This document shows, one piece after another, positions 16,869-25,246 of a DNA stretch of 49,847 bases (position 1 is its first letter; every line of letters starts with the position of its first letter). This DNA comes from CAZIWX01 sp964543125 (GTDB taxonomy: Bacteria > Fidelibacterota > UBA8477): positions 1 to 49,847 of the forward strand of contig CAZIWX010000006.1 of assembly GCA_964543125.1 (NCBI GenBank). Direction: 5' to 3'. Under the pieces are notes generated by a model. It saw only the letters and a program-made list of their open reading frames with translations. It made no database searches and was not told the DNA's origin. Position numbers and translations under genes: made by a program.

Positions 16869-18401
16869 ATGTTACACCTGCGCACCGGACTGATCTATTT
16901 TTGTACCATTCTAGCCGGAATCAGTTTTGGGAGTGAAACTCAACAGACCGAAGCGGTCTTTGAACGCTACAGCTCAGGTACTTATCTCAAACCCATCCCG
17001 GTGTACCGAGTCGATAACATTAATTATGTTGCAACCATGGATGTGGCCGGCGCCTTCGGTGTAAATGTCTTTGAAAACGCCAAAGTGCGTAAAAAAGTAT
17101 TCCGTCTGAATAATTTGAAAATCAAGATCAGTGCTTATACGCATTTTGTAATGGTGAATAATGAAGTACTGCAAATGCCGTATCCGGCGATTTATCAGAA
17201 CGAAGACATTTATGTGCCGCTGAACACCTTTGCGGAAATTTTAAAGGTAAAAAAGATTATCCGCGATTACCACCTGATCCGCGGACTGTCCCGGGCACTT
17301 CCGGAAACGCCTGTACCGGCGGTTAGCAGTTTTAATATTCAGGGCGTTCGGATTGTGGAGCGGAATAATGGGGTGATGATTCGAGTTCGGACGTCTAAAA
17401 CCTTTCGAGAATCAAACGTCAAAGCCTGGCTCAACCGGCAGGAATGGCTGTATGTCACTATTCCGGGGGGTAAACTTGATGTGGCGAATTTTCAGGAGCC
17501 ACCGTTACCTGCCGATGGACTCCTGCGAAAGATGGTTGTGAATCAACTGGATGAGGTAGTGCAGCTATCATTTCGGTTACGGAGTGAAGTGGAGAGCGTC
17601 GATGTGCTTTATAGTGATCATCCCACTGAAATAATTATCAATCTGCGGAAAAATTATATTATTGACAGCCGGCATCTGCTAAACCAGGAACGGGAAAAAT
17701 GGCGCATTGATAAGATTGTTTTGGATGCCGGCCATGGCGGGAAAGATTCAGGCACTATCAGCCCCCACGGTCTGATGGAAAAGGATATTGTTCTGGATGT
17801 GGTAAAGCGATTGGGTAAAATTATTGAAGGACGTACTGCTATCAAGGTTGTTTATACCCGTGATAGCGACGTATTCATTCCGTTATGGGAACGGACCAAG
17901 ATCGCTAATGAAGCTGGGGGGAAACTATTTATCAGCATTCATGCCAACGCTTCCCACAACCATTCGGCTTCGGGTTTTGAGACCTTCCTGCTCAAACCCG
18001 GCAAATCCAAGGAGGCAATCGAGGTGGCCGAGCTGGAAAATGCGTCTATCAAACTTGAAAAAGACCAAAGCCATTATGGTAATCTATCGAGTCAACAACT
18101 GATTTTGGCTACCATGGCGCAAAGCGCATTTATGCGGAACAGTGAAACTTTAGCGGCACTTATTCAAGGAGCGTTGGATTCCGAGCTCCAGGGGGTTAAC
18201 CGCGGCGTAAAACAAGCGGGATTTATCGTGCTAATTGGCGCCAGTATGCCTAATGTTTTGGTAGAACTGGGATTTATCAGTAATCGCCGGGATGAAGCCC
18301 GGCTCAAGAGTCCGGCCTATCGGCAAAAAGCTGCCGAGGCGATCTTTCAGTCGGTTATAAAATACAAAACACGCCAGGAAAAGCTGATTTCAGCGGGATG
18401 A
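16869..18401 (+). CDS. N-acetylmuramoyl-L-alanine amidase (Amidase_3)
   Basis: A periplasmic cell-wall amidase of 510 residues. A signal peptide (GLIYFCTILAGISFGS) is followed by a copper-amine-oxidase-N-like or stalk region (VYRVDNINYVATMDVAGAFG...YVPLNTFAEIL) and an AMIN-like beta domain (about 150-290). The catalytic domain has VLDAGHGGKDSG (zinc His), MEKDIVLDV (zinc Glu), FISIHANAS (zinc His) and LVELGFISN (catalytic Glu). It cleaves stem peptides from MurNAc during daughter-cell separation. I chose the ATG at 16869 because it begins directly before the signal peptide and avoids overlap with the upstream barrel gene. Its stop overlaps the murI ATG by 4 nt, a wall-synthesis pairing. Confidence 0.93.
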   Translation: MLHLRTGLIYFCTILAGISFGSETQQTEAVFERYSSGTYLKPIPVYRVDNINYVATMDVAGAFGVNVFENAKVRKKVFRLNNLKIKISAYTHFVMVNNEVLQMPYPAIYQNEDIYVPLNTFAEILKVKKIIRDYHLIRGLSRALPETPVPAVSSFNIQGVRIVERNNGVMIRVRTSKTFRESNVKAWLNRQEWLYVTIPGGKLDVANFQEPPLPADGLLRKMVVNQLDEVVQLSFRLRSEVESVDVLYSDHPTEIIINLRKNYIIDSRHLLNQEREKWRIDKIVLDAGHGGKDSGTISPHGLMEKDIVLDVVKRLGKIIEGRTAIKVVYTRDSDVFIPLWERTKIANEAGGKLFISIHANASHNHSASGFETFLLKPGKSKEAIEVAELENASIKLEKDQSHYGNLSSQQLILATMAQSAFMRNSETLAALIQGALDSELQGVNRGVKQAGFIVLIGASMPNVLVELGFISNRRDEARLKSPAYRQKAAEAIFQSVIKYKTRQEKLISAG

Positions 18402-19237
18402 ACCAAATAGCAGAAAACCCAATTGGTATTTTTGATTCAGGTCTGGGTGGCATTTCGGTTGTCCGGGCCATGATGGATATATTGCCCCATGAACAGTTGA
18501 TTTACTTCGGTGATACCGCGCGGGTGCCTTACGGTTCAAAATCCAGCGAAACCGTGCGAAGGTTCTCTCGTCAGATCACAAATTTTTTATTGGATCATCA
18601 GGTGAAAATGGTGGTGGTAGCTTGCAATACTGCTTCGGCTGTCGCTTTAGAAGATTTACGCAGTCGCTGGGACTTGCCGATTTTGGGAGTGATCGACCCG
18701 GGAGCGGCTGCGGCTCAATTAGTTAGTCCGCTCAATCGTGTTGGCGTTATCGGAACCACCAGCACGATTAACTCCAAGGCCTACGACCGAGCACTGAAAC
18801 AATTAAATCCGGCCCTGGCCATCCAAAGTCAGGATTGTCCGCTACTGGTGCCAATGGTGGAAGAAAATTGGCCGGAAGACGAGGTCCTGATGGGGGTGTT
18901 AAAAAGATACCTGGCCGGTTTTATCACCAACCCGGTGGAGGCATTAATTCTGGGATGTACTCATTATCCCTATCTAAAATCAGCCATCCAGCGGACCGTG
19001 GGTCCGGCTGTAAAACTCATCGATTCAGGCGAAGCAACGGCTGCTGCCGTCAAACAAATATTAACCGGGCGTAATTTGATGCATACTCCTGCCGCTCAAG
19101 ACCGGCAGCGGAAACATTTTTTTTATATCAGTGATTTCCCCCAGCGATTCAATGAGATTGCCGAACGATTTTTAGGGCGTTCGCTGGAGAATCTTTTTCG
19201 GGTGGAACTAGAGGTCCTGGAGTCTTATAATGTTTAA
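18398..19237 (+). CDS. murI: Glutamate racemase
   Basis: MurI interconverts L- and D-glutamate to supply D-Glu for peptidoglycan. The 279 residues include IGIFDSGLGGISVVRA (proton-relay Asp), YFGDTARVPYGSKS, the first catalytic Cys in VVACNTASAVAL, VIGTTSTINSKAYDRAL, and the second catalytic Cys in LILGCTHYPYL. All are intact and the length is usual. The ATG overlaps the amidase stop (ATGA), implying translational coupling with another wall enzyme. The folC gene follows after 27 nt. Confidence 0.97.
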   Translation: MNQIAENPIGIFDSGLGGISVVRAMMDILPHEQLIYFGDTARVPYGSKSSETVRRFSRQITNFLLDHQVKMVVVACNTASAVALEDLRSRWDLPILGVIDPGAAAAQLVSPLNRVGVIGTTSTINSKAYDRALKQLNPALAIQSQDCPLLVPMVEENWPEDEVLMGVLKRYLAGFITNPVEALILGCTHYPYLKSAIQRTVGPAVKLIDSGEATAAAVKQILTGRNLMHTPAAQDRQRKHFFYISDFPQRFNEIAERFLGRSLENLFRVELEVLESYNV

Positions 19238-19264
19238 TGGCGGCGAATTAAGTAGAGCCCCTGG

Positions 19265-20551
19265 GTGACCACCTACCAGCAAGTTATCGACTACATTTTC
19301 GGGTTAACGGTTTCCGGTGTCAAACTGGAGTTGACCCGGGTGGAGCAATTTACAACTGCTCTGGGTCAGCCGTATGCTGCTTTCCCAACTATCCATGTGG
19401 CCGGCACGAATGGTAAGGGCAGCACCGCGGCCATGCTGGCCTCGGTGCTGGAGGCGGCCGGACTACGGGTAGGATTGTTCACTTCTCCGCACCTGATCCG
19501 CACCAACGAACGAATTCGCATTAATGGGACGGAAATTCCGAATCAGGTGATTATGGATCATGTTACTCGCTGGAAGCCCTTGATCAACAAATATCGGATT
19601 ACATTTTTTGAAGTTCTCACTGCTTTGGCATTTGTCTATTTCAAAGATCAGCGAGTGAACATCGCAGTTATAGAGACCGGCCTGGGGGGACGACTGGATG
19701 CCACAAATGTGATTACTCCGCTGGTGAGTGTGATCACCAGCGTGGACCTGGATCACATGAATATTCTCGGTGATACGTTGGAAAAAATTGCCGGTGAGAA
19801 GGCGGGGATCATTAAGTCTGAAGTTCCGGTCGTATTAGCTGAAAATCCGGCGGTCGTACAACAAGTCGTTCGTAACCGGGCGCGTGAACGGAAGGCACGG
19901 TATATTTATGCTCCGGATGAATGCGAAATCGTAAGCCGGGAAGTGAAATTTCCCAGACAAACACTTACCGCGCGGATGTCCGGTGGCGATCTCGCAATCG
20001 ATTCGCCTCTACTCGGTGTTCACCAGGCTCAGAATATAGCAGCTGTTTTAGGTACTCTTACGAAGCTGCCTTTTACGATCCAACCCGCAGCCATTCAATG
20101 GGGATTGTCCCGTGTAAGCTGGCTCGGACGAATGCAGGTTTTACAGGATAAGCCACCCGTATTATATGATGTTGCGCATAATCCGGCCGGTGTTCGGCAA
20201 CTCTTGAAAAGTCTTAAATTCAGCGGGTTTGGGGAAGCGGTATTACTAATCGGATTGAATCAGCGTAAAGATGCGGACGGGATCCTCAAAGTCTCGGAAA
20301 GCTGGCCCGGGGAAATTGGGCTTTATGCGTATCAAGGTGAATCGGCCGTTTCTCTTGAGCGATTAAATGAACTTCGAAAGACCTTCGGGCATATAACTGA
20401 GGTGTTTGAGAATTTTCAATCCGGTATTAAATGGGCAGAGTTGATTCGGAGCCGGTACGATCGGCCGGCAATTTGCTTATTTGGCAGTAATTATTTAGCG
20501 GGAGAGATATTTCCATACTTTAATATTAAAGAGGCTGACAATACTAATTGA
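19265..20551 (+). CDS. folC: Bifunctional folylpolyglutamate/dihydrofolate synthase
   Basis: FolC adds L-glutamate to dihydropteroate and to reduced folates, using ATP, in the cytosol. The 428 residues start at GTG. They contain the Mur-ligase P-loop HVAGTNGKGSTAAMLA (about 45-60), the GLFTSPHLIRTNERIRING segment, ETGLGGRLDATN and DLDHMNILGDTLEKIAGEKAGI, plus the C-terminal DVAHNPAG motif. Length and motif order match the family. It ends the run that began with eno; the 139 bp to rho are AT-rich with a T8 run, but I see no clear terminator. Confidence 0.95.
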   Translation: MTTYQQVIDYIFGLTVSGVKLELTRVEQFTTALGQPYAAFPTIHVAGTNGKGSTAAMLASVLEAAGLRVGLFTSPHLIRTNERIRINGTEIPNQVIMDHVTRWKPLINKYRITFFEVLTALAFVYFKDQRVNIAVIETGLGGRLDATNVITPLVSVITSVDLDHMNILGDTLEKIAGEKAGIIKSEVPVVLAENPAVVQQVVRNRARERKARYIYAPDECEIVSREVKFPRQTLTARMSGGDLAIDSPLLGVHQAQNIAAVLGTLTKLPFTIQPAAIQWGLSRVSWLGRMQVLQDKPPVLYDVAHNPAGVRQLLKSLKFSGFGEAVLLIGLNQRKDADGILKVSESWPGEIGLYAYQGESAVSLERLNELRKTFGHITEVFENFQSGIKWAELIRSRYDRPAICLFGSNYLAGEIFPYFNIKEADNTN

Positions 20552-20690
20552 CAACCTTGATCGCCCCGTTAAATTATGCACCGTACCAAGGACGTCCCTC
20601 TCCGCTCTCATCATTTGACATATATTTAGCGTGAAATTTGTTTTTTTTAATTTTAATCTAAAATCTTAAATCAAAATATGGTAGTAAACT

Positions 20691-21944
20691 ATGGCATATG
20701 GAATCAATGAACTTCAGCGCATGACTATAAAAGAGCTCACGAAAATCGCTCAGGAGCTCGCCGTACCAGCTGTTGCAGGACTCAAAAAGGGTGATCTGGT
20801 TGAAGCAATTTTAGAAGCCCAGACCGAAAGTGCCGGGTTGCTATTTTCCAAAGGAATATTGGAAGTCCTGCCCGATGGATACGGATTTCTGCGCTCTCCG
20901 GATAATAATTATTTGGCCGGGCCGAACGATATTTATGTGTCGCCCTCCCAGATCAAGCGGTTTGGATTGCGAACGGGTCAAATTATTTACGGTCAGGTCC
21001 GGCCCCCGAAAGACAATGAACGCTATTTTGCGTTACTCAAAGTCGAGGCGATCAATTTTCAGGATCCCGAAGAAGGCCGAATCATTCCGCATTTCGAAAC
21101 CCTGAAACCGCTTTACCCGATTGATCGAATTGCTTTGGAGCGCGGCCCGAAAAGCTATTCCATGCGAATCATGGATCTATTGACCCCTACCGGCAGGGGT
21201 CAGCGTGGTTTAATTACAGCGCAGCCCAAAACCGGGAAGACAATGCTGCTACAAGATATTGCCAACTCTATAACTAAAAATCATCCGGACATTACGCTGA
21301 TAATTTTGCTCATTGATGAACGGCCGGAAGAGGTAACGGATATGGAGCGTTCAGTTGCGGCCGAGGTCGTTTCATCTACTTTTGATGAGCCCCCGGAACG
21401 CCATGTTCAGGTAGCCGATATGGTGTTGGAAAAAGCCAAGCGTATGGTTGAGTTCGGACGGGATGTAGTGATTTTGCTGGATAGTCTGACCCGGCTGGCA
21501 CGGGCTCACAATGCAGTGATTCCCCATAGCGGTAAGATTCTGTCCGGTGGTATCGATTCCAACGCGCTTCATCGACCGAAACGATTTTTTGGAGCAGCTC
21601 GAAATGTTGAAAATGGCGGAAGTCTCACTATCATCGCCACCGCCCTGATCGAAACCGGAAGCCGAATGGACGATGTAATCTTTGAAGAATTCAAGGGTAC
21701 GGGTAATATGGAATTAGTATTGGATCGCCGTTTAAGCGATCGCAGGATTTTCCCGTCCATCGACATCAACCGCTCGGGTACCCGCAAGGAAGAATTACTG
21801 CTCACGAAAGGTGAACTCACGCGAGTTTGGGTACTGCGTAAGCTTCTTAATGAGATGACACCGGTGGAAGCCATGGAGTTTCTCCTGGAGCGGATGCAGC
21901 GCTCGGGGACTAATAGAGAATTTCTGCAGTCCATGAACTCATAA
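20691..21944 (+). CDS. rho: Transcription termination factor Rho
   Basis: Rho is the hexameric RNA helicase that ends transcription on unstructured RNA. The 417 residues contain the N-terminal Rho_N helix bundle (LQRMTIKELTKIAQEL), the cold-shock-like RNA-binding domain (ILEVLPDGYGFLRSPDNNYL), the Walker A loop QPKTGKT (178-184; usually PPKAGKT), the LIDERPEEVTDMERSV strand, LLDSLTRLARAHN (Walker B) and the Q/R-loop region GKILSGGIDSNAL. There is no long insertion, so a compact Rho is predicted. It heads a block with rpmE, DUF1385 and prfA, a common bacterial order, here interrupted by two other genes. Confidence 0.98.
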   Translation: MAYGINELQRMTIKELTKIAQELAVPAVAGLKKGDLVEAILEAQTESAGLLFSKGILEVLPDGYGFLRSPDNNYLAGPNDIYVSPSQIKRFGLRTGQIIYGQVRPPKDNERYFALLKVEAINFQDPEEGRIIPHFETLKPLYPIDRIALERGPKSYSMRIMDLLTPTGRGQRGLITAQPKTGKTMLLQDIANSITKNHPDITLIILLIDERPEEVTDMERSVAAEVVSSTFDEPPERHVQVADMVLEKAKRMVEFGRDVVILLDSLTRLARAHNAVIPHSGKILSGGIDSNALHRPKRFFGAARNVENGGSLTIIATALIETGSRMDDVIFEEFKGTGNMELVLDRRLSDRRIFPSIDINRSGTRKEELLLTKGELTRVWVLRKLLNEMTPVEAMEFLLERMQRSGTNREFLQSMNS

Positions 21945-22008
21945 TTACCGGAGTATGGTGCCTAACACCTCGAATTTTTAATTAGCTAGAAACTGGAGCG
22001 AAACCTCG

Positions 22009-22671
22009 TTGCTCATCCCGACCTATTTTCTTCGTATGAAAACTGATATCATGTTCAATCGGGCACCGTATCATGTGCGTCAATACATCGGTGAAACTTT
22101 CACTGACCGGCCCATTGATGATTACATCAATGGTGATAAGCGGGCCGAATTTACCTACCCGCAACTTCAATTTAAGACTCTTCAGGGGGATCCGTGCATG
22201 ATGGCTATTGGTGCCGGCGCGGTTGATGCCATGCGGGAAATGATCGACGATCTGGAAGAGGTGCACATCGAGGGTGTAGCGTTTCGCGTGGTCGAGAAGC
22301 AAATTGACGATTCTGAAAAACAATTAGGTCCGGCTCGAACCTTCATTAACTATGAACTAGCAACGCCTTGGATTGGTTTGAACGAGCAGAACTTTCTACA
22401 ATTTAAATATTACTATCGCGAAGAGCGGATCGCTTTTATTAACCGGTTGTTAATGCAGAATATGCGTTTTCTGTCGCAAGAATTCAATATCCCCATCGAG
22501 AACAAAATCATCATCAAAAGCAGGATCCGGGTTTTGACCAATCAGTCCTTGACCACATCCCCAACGGGAGGGTTTGTTGGGGAATTCCGGGCGAATTTTG
22601 AGTTACCGGATTATCTCAGTATCGGCAATATGATTTCCAAAGGCTTTGGTGCAGTCCATCGCCTGGGCTGA
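22009..22671 (+). CDS. Stand-alone Cas6b-like (RAMP-fold) protein
   Basis: The 220 residues resemble CRISPR RNA endonuclease Cas6 of the Cas6b type. Recognisable pieces are VRQYIGETF (23-31, cf. LRGxxGNxF), FTYPQLQFKTLQGDPCMMAIGAGA (48-71, cf. YRYPLIQYK...GxP...GI), TPWIGLNEQNFLQF (119-132, cf. TPWLALNQENY) and a C-terminal glycine-rich RAMP loop GEFRANFELPDYLSIGNMISKGFGAV (191-216). The HNH-type histidines expected between residues 31 and 48 are absent (DRPIDDYINGDKRAE); the only His are 22, 86 and 217. No repeats or other cas genes lie in the window. The start is TTG with GGAG 10 nt upstream; an in-frame ATG at 22036 is the alternative. The function is unknown; RNA binding is inferred. Confidence 0.7.
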   Translation: MLIPTYFLRMKTDIMFNRAPYHVRQYIGETFTDRPIDDYINGDKRAEFTYPQLQFKTLQGDPCMMAIGAGAVDAMREMIDDLEEVHIEGVAFRVVEKQIDDSEKQLGPARTFINYELATPWIGLNEQNFLQFKYYYREERIAFINRLLMQNMRFLSQEFNIPIENKIIIKSRIRVLTNQSLTTSPTGGFVGEFRANFELPDYLSIGNMISKGFGAVHRLG

Positions 22672-22784
22672 TTTGACATTCTAGCTGACTGTTTTTCCCA
22701 CACTTTGTATATTCCCATAATCATTTGCAAACCAAGAGCTAAGCGAATAAATTCCGCCGCTTTTTTCAAGAACATGGGTGTATT

Positions 22785-23978
22785 ATGAAACTCACAGTTA
22801 CAAATAGGATCAACCAGTTGCAGCCTTCCGCCACCATGGCGGTGATTGAGCGTGCCAGCCAGTTGCGTAACCAGGGAATTAATATTATCAGTTTTGGAGC
22901 TGGTGAACCTGACTTTGATACGCCGGATTCAGTGATTGCGGCCGCGGTAGCGGCTATGAAAGCCGGGAAAACACGATATACACCAGGATCCGGTACGCTT
23001 GAGTTGAAAAATGCCGTAGTAAAAAAGTTGATGCGTGATAATGGTTTGGAGTACCAACCGCGGCAGGTGATCATTTCCAACGGCGCTAAACATTCGCTTT
23101 TCAATATTTGTCAGGTGCTGTTTCAGGAAGGCGATGAGGTCATCGTTTTTACGCCCTACTGGGTCAGTTTTCCGGCATTTGTGACTTTGAGTGGTGCCAA
23201 ACCGGTTTATGTGGAGACAACCGCGGCGGAGCATTTTCAAATTTCGCAAGCCCGGCTGGAAGCAGTGCTAACCCCCCAAACCCGGGGTATAATCGTCAAT
23301 ACACCTTCTAATCCAACCGGAGGAATATTGACCACTCAAACCCTGCAGGCGTTGGTGAACACCGCTGTAAAACATGGCCTCTGGTTGATTTCAGATGAAT
23401 GTTATGAAGCAATCACCTATGACGAACCGCATGTGAGTTTGGCAACCTTGCCCGGCGCCTACGAACGGACGCTAACGGTTCAATCCTGCTCTAAAACTTT
23501 CGCTATGACTGGTTGGCGAGTTGGGTATGTAGCGGGTGATGCGGAAGTTGTGCAAGCCATGAGTAAGTTTCAGGGACAGAGTACATCTTGTCCCAATAGC
23601 ATCGCCCAAGCTGCCGCGGTTGAAGCTTTGAGTGGTGATCAAACGGTTGTTGAGTCTCGCCGCCGGAAATTCAAAACACGCCGGGATTACATCTTGGCGG
23701 CATTAAATGAATTACCTGAAGTGAACTGTGTGACGCCTGAAGGTGCATTTTACGCCTTCCCGGATGTGTCAGCATACTTCGGGAAAAGGTGTGATCAAGT
23801 GAAGATCACGAACAGTTTGGATCTAGCGGCGTATCTCATTGAGTCGGCGGCGGTGGCAACCGTACCCGGAGTCGCATTCGGGGCTGACAAGTATATCCGG
23901 ATTTCCTATGCAAATTCCATGGAGGAAATTGTTGAGGGAATCAAACGGATTGGTGAAGCGTTGAAAAAATTGGGTTAA
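22785..23978 (+). CDS. Pyridoxal-phosphate aspartate aminotransferase-type enzyme (class I, 1b)
   Basis: A 397-residue cytosolic aminotransferase. Landmarks are FGAGEPDFDTPDSV (substrate/PLP loop), TRYTPGSGTLELK, the YWVSFP stacking aromatic, VNTPSNPTGG, ISDECYE and the Schiff-base Lys in SCSKTFAMTGWRVGY (Lys near 234). The C-terminal domain has the expected arginine motif in KYIRISYANS. By family it transfers the amino group between aspartate (or prephenate/arogenate) and 2-oxoglutarate. Substrate preference cannot be fixed by eye. It sits between the Cas6-like gene and rpmE, with 113 bp upstream. I see no link in function with its neighbours. Confidence 0.93.
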   Translation: MKLTVTNRINQLQPSATMAVIERASQLRNQGINIISFGAGEPDFDTPDSVIAAAVAAMKAGKTRYTPGSGTLELKNAVVKKLMRDNGLEYQPRQVIISNGAKHSLFNICQVLFQEGDEVIVFTPYWVSFPAFVTLSGAKPVYVETTAAEHFQISQARLEAVLTPQTRGIIVNTPSNPTGGILTTQTLQALVNTAVKHGLWLISDECYEAITYDEPHVSLATLPGAYERTLTVQSCSKTFAMTGWRVGYVAGDAEVVQAMSKFQGQSTSCPNSIAQAAAVEALSGDQTVVESRRRKFKTRRDYILAALNELPEVNCVTPEGAFYAFPDVSAYFGKRCDQVKITNSLDLAAYLIESAAVATVPGVAFGADKYIRISYANSMEEIVEGIKRIGEALKKLG

Positions 23979-24022
23979 CGCATAGGTAAAATGAATTATT
24001 GTTTAATAGGAGAATGATCAAA

Positions 24023-24235
24023 ATGAAAACCGGCATCCATCCAGAATATAAATTGAGTAAGGTTTCCTGCGCTTGTGGGAATACCTTTGAGACTTATACT
24101 ACCGTTGGTGATATCAGCGTGGAGATTTGTTCCAAGTGCCATCCGTTCTTTACCGGGAAACAGAAACTGCTCGATACTGCGGGACGGATTGAGAAATTTC
24201 GGAAGAAATACCAGAAAAGCGCTGAGAGTAAATAG
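24023..24235 (+). CDS. rpmE: 50S ribosomal protein L31
   Basis: The 70-residue L31 of the large subunit central protuberance. It begins MKTGIHPEYKLSKVSCACGN and carries four cysteines in the zinc-binding arrangement CxC ... CxxC (SCACGNTF and EICSKCHPFFTG), so it is the zinc-containing (C+) form. The protein ends in a basic tail. The ATG at 24023 is chosen because AGGAG lies 10 nt upstream and the protein then begins like the family; upstream in-frame starts would overlap this ribosome binding site. It precedes the DUF1385 gene, as is common. Confidence 0.97.
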   Translation: MKTGIHPEYKLSKVSCACGNTFETYTTVGDISVEICSKCHPFFTGKQKLLDTAGRIEKFRKKYQKSAESK

Positions 24236-24256
24236 GTCAGTAACCCCAATATTAAA

Positions 24257-25246
24257 TTGATCTGGCCACGCGCATTTTGGCTACACTTTTGGGCCGCCCA
24301 GAATTCTATCCTGGTGGGGGGGCAAGCCATTATTGAGGGCGTGATGATGCGAGTGCCCGGCGCTTACGCCATTGCCGTTCGTAATCCCGAACAGGAAATC
24401 ATTACCAGACAGACGGTCTTCGTCTCACTGATCGAACAATGTAAATGGTTTAAATGGCCGGTAATCCGCGGTATGGTCGCGTTGTTTGAATCGATGAAAA
24501 TTGGTATAGCTACCCTTAATGAATCGGCTGAAATCGCCTTCGATGAAGAAACGGGAGATGAGAAAACGCTCAAAGAACGAATCCAATCCGGGGCCGGAAC
24601 GATATTCGCCCTTGTGTTGGGAATCGGATTGTTCTTTGTCCTACCCTTATTCATTACTACCAAACTGTTTAACGTTGAAAAAACCGCCTTGCTGTTCAAT
24701 CTCAGTTCAGGCGCTATGCGGATTGTATTTTTTTTGATTTATTTATGGGCAATCTCAATGCTGAAAGATGTGAAACGCCTGTTTCAATATCATGGCGCCG
24801 AACATAAGACAGTGTATACTTTTGAAGCCGGGAAAAACCTCACCCTAGATGAAGCACGAATTTTCCCCACCCAGCATCCTCGTTGCGGAACCAGTTTTTT
24901 ATTTATTGTTCTGCTGGCTGCGATTCTTTTGTTTGCATTGATTGACACCTTATTGATCTGGATTGTTCAAGATGACATGTCATTAAAACTACGCCTATTG
25001 ATCCACCTGCCCTTAATTCCGGTCGTGGCCGGGATTTCTTATGAAGTGCTAAAATTTACGGCGCGTCATCGCCAGTGGAGATGGGTGCGAGCTTTAGCCG
25101 CACCAGGGTTATGGCTCCAGAATATTACAACTTCCGAACCTGACGACGAGCAGTTGAATGTAGCTCTGGAATCGTTAAAAACAGCCTTCGGTGACGATCT
25201 GGAAAAGTATCAGGGTAAATCCTATGTAGCTGAGGCGATCGGCTGA
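24257..25246 (+). CDS. DUF1385 family membrane protein
   Basis: A polytopic inner-membrane protein of the DUF1385 family, with the hallmark VGGQAIIEGVMMRVPGAYA near residues 20-38 and VRNPEQEI soon after. The QYHGAEHKTVYTFE and HPRCGTSFLFIV motifs appear near 183-196 and 208-220. I count about four TM segments (about 114-133, 145-165, 215-240, 255-275). The family has no proven function but is often encoded between rpmE and prfA, as here. The TTG at 24257 gives a slightly long leader, and GTG at about 24312 is possible. Its stop overlaps the prfA ATG by one base (TGATG), so the two are coupled. Confidence 0.9.
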   Translation: MIWPRAFWLHFWAAQNSILVGGQAIIEGVMMRVPGAYAIAVRNPEQEIITRQTVFVSLIEQCKWFKWPVIRGMVALFESMKIGIATLNESAEIAFDEETGDEKTLKERIQSGAGTIFALVLGIGLFFVLPLFITTKLFNVEKTALLFNLSSGAMRIVFFLIYLWAISMLKDVKRLFQYHGAEHKTVYTFEAGKNLTLDEARIFPTQHPRCGTSFLFIVLLAAILLFALIDTLLIWIVQDDMSLKLRLLIHLPLIPVVAGISYEVLKFTARHRQWRWVRALAAPGLWLQNITTSEPDDEQLNVALESLKTAFGDDLEKYQGKSYVAEAIG

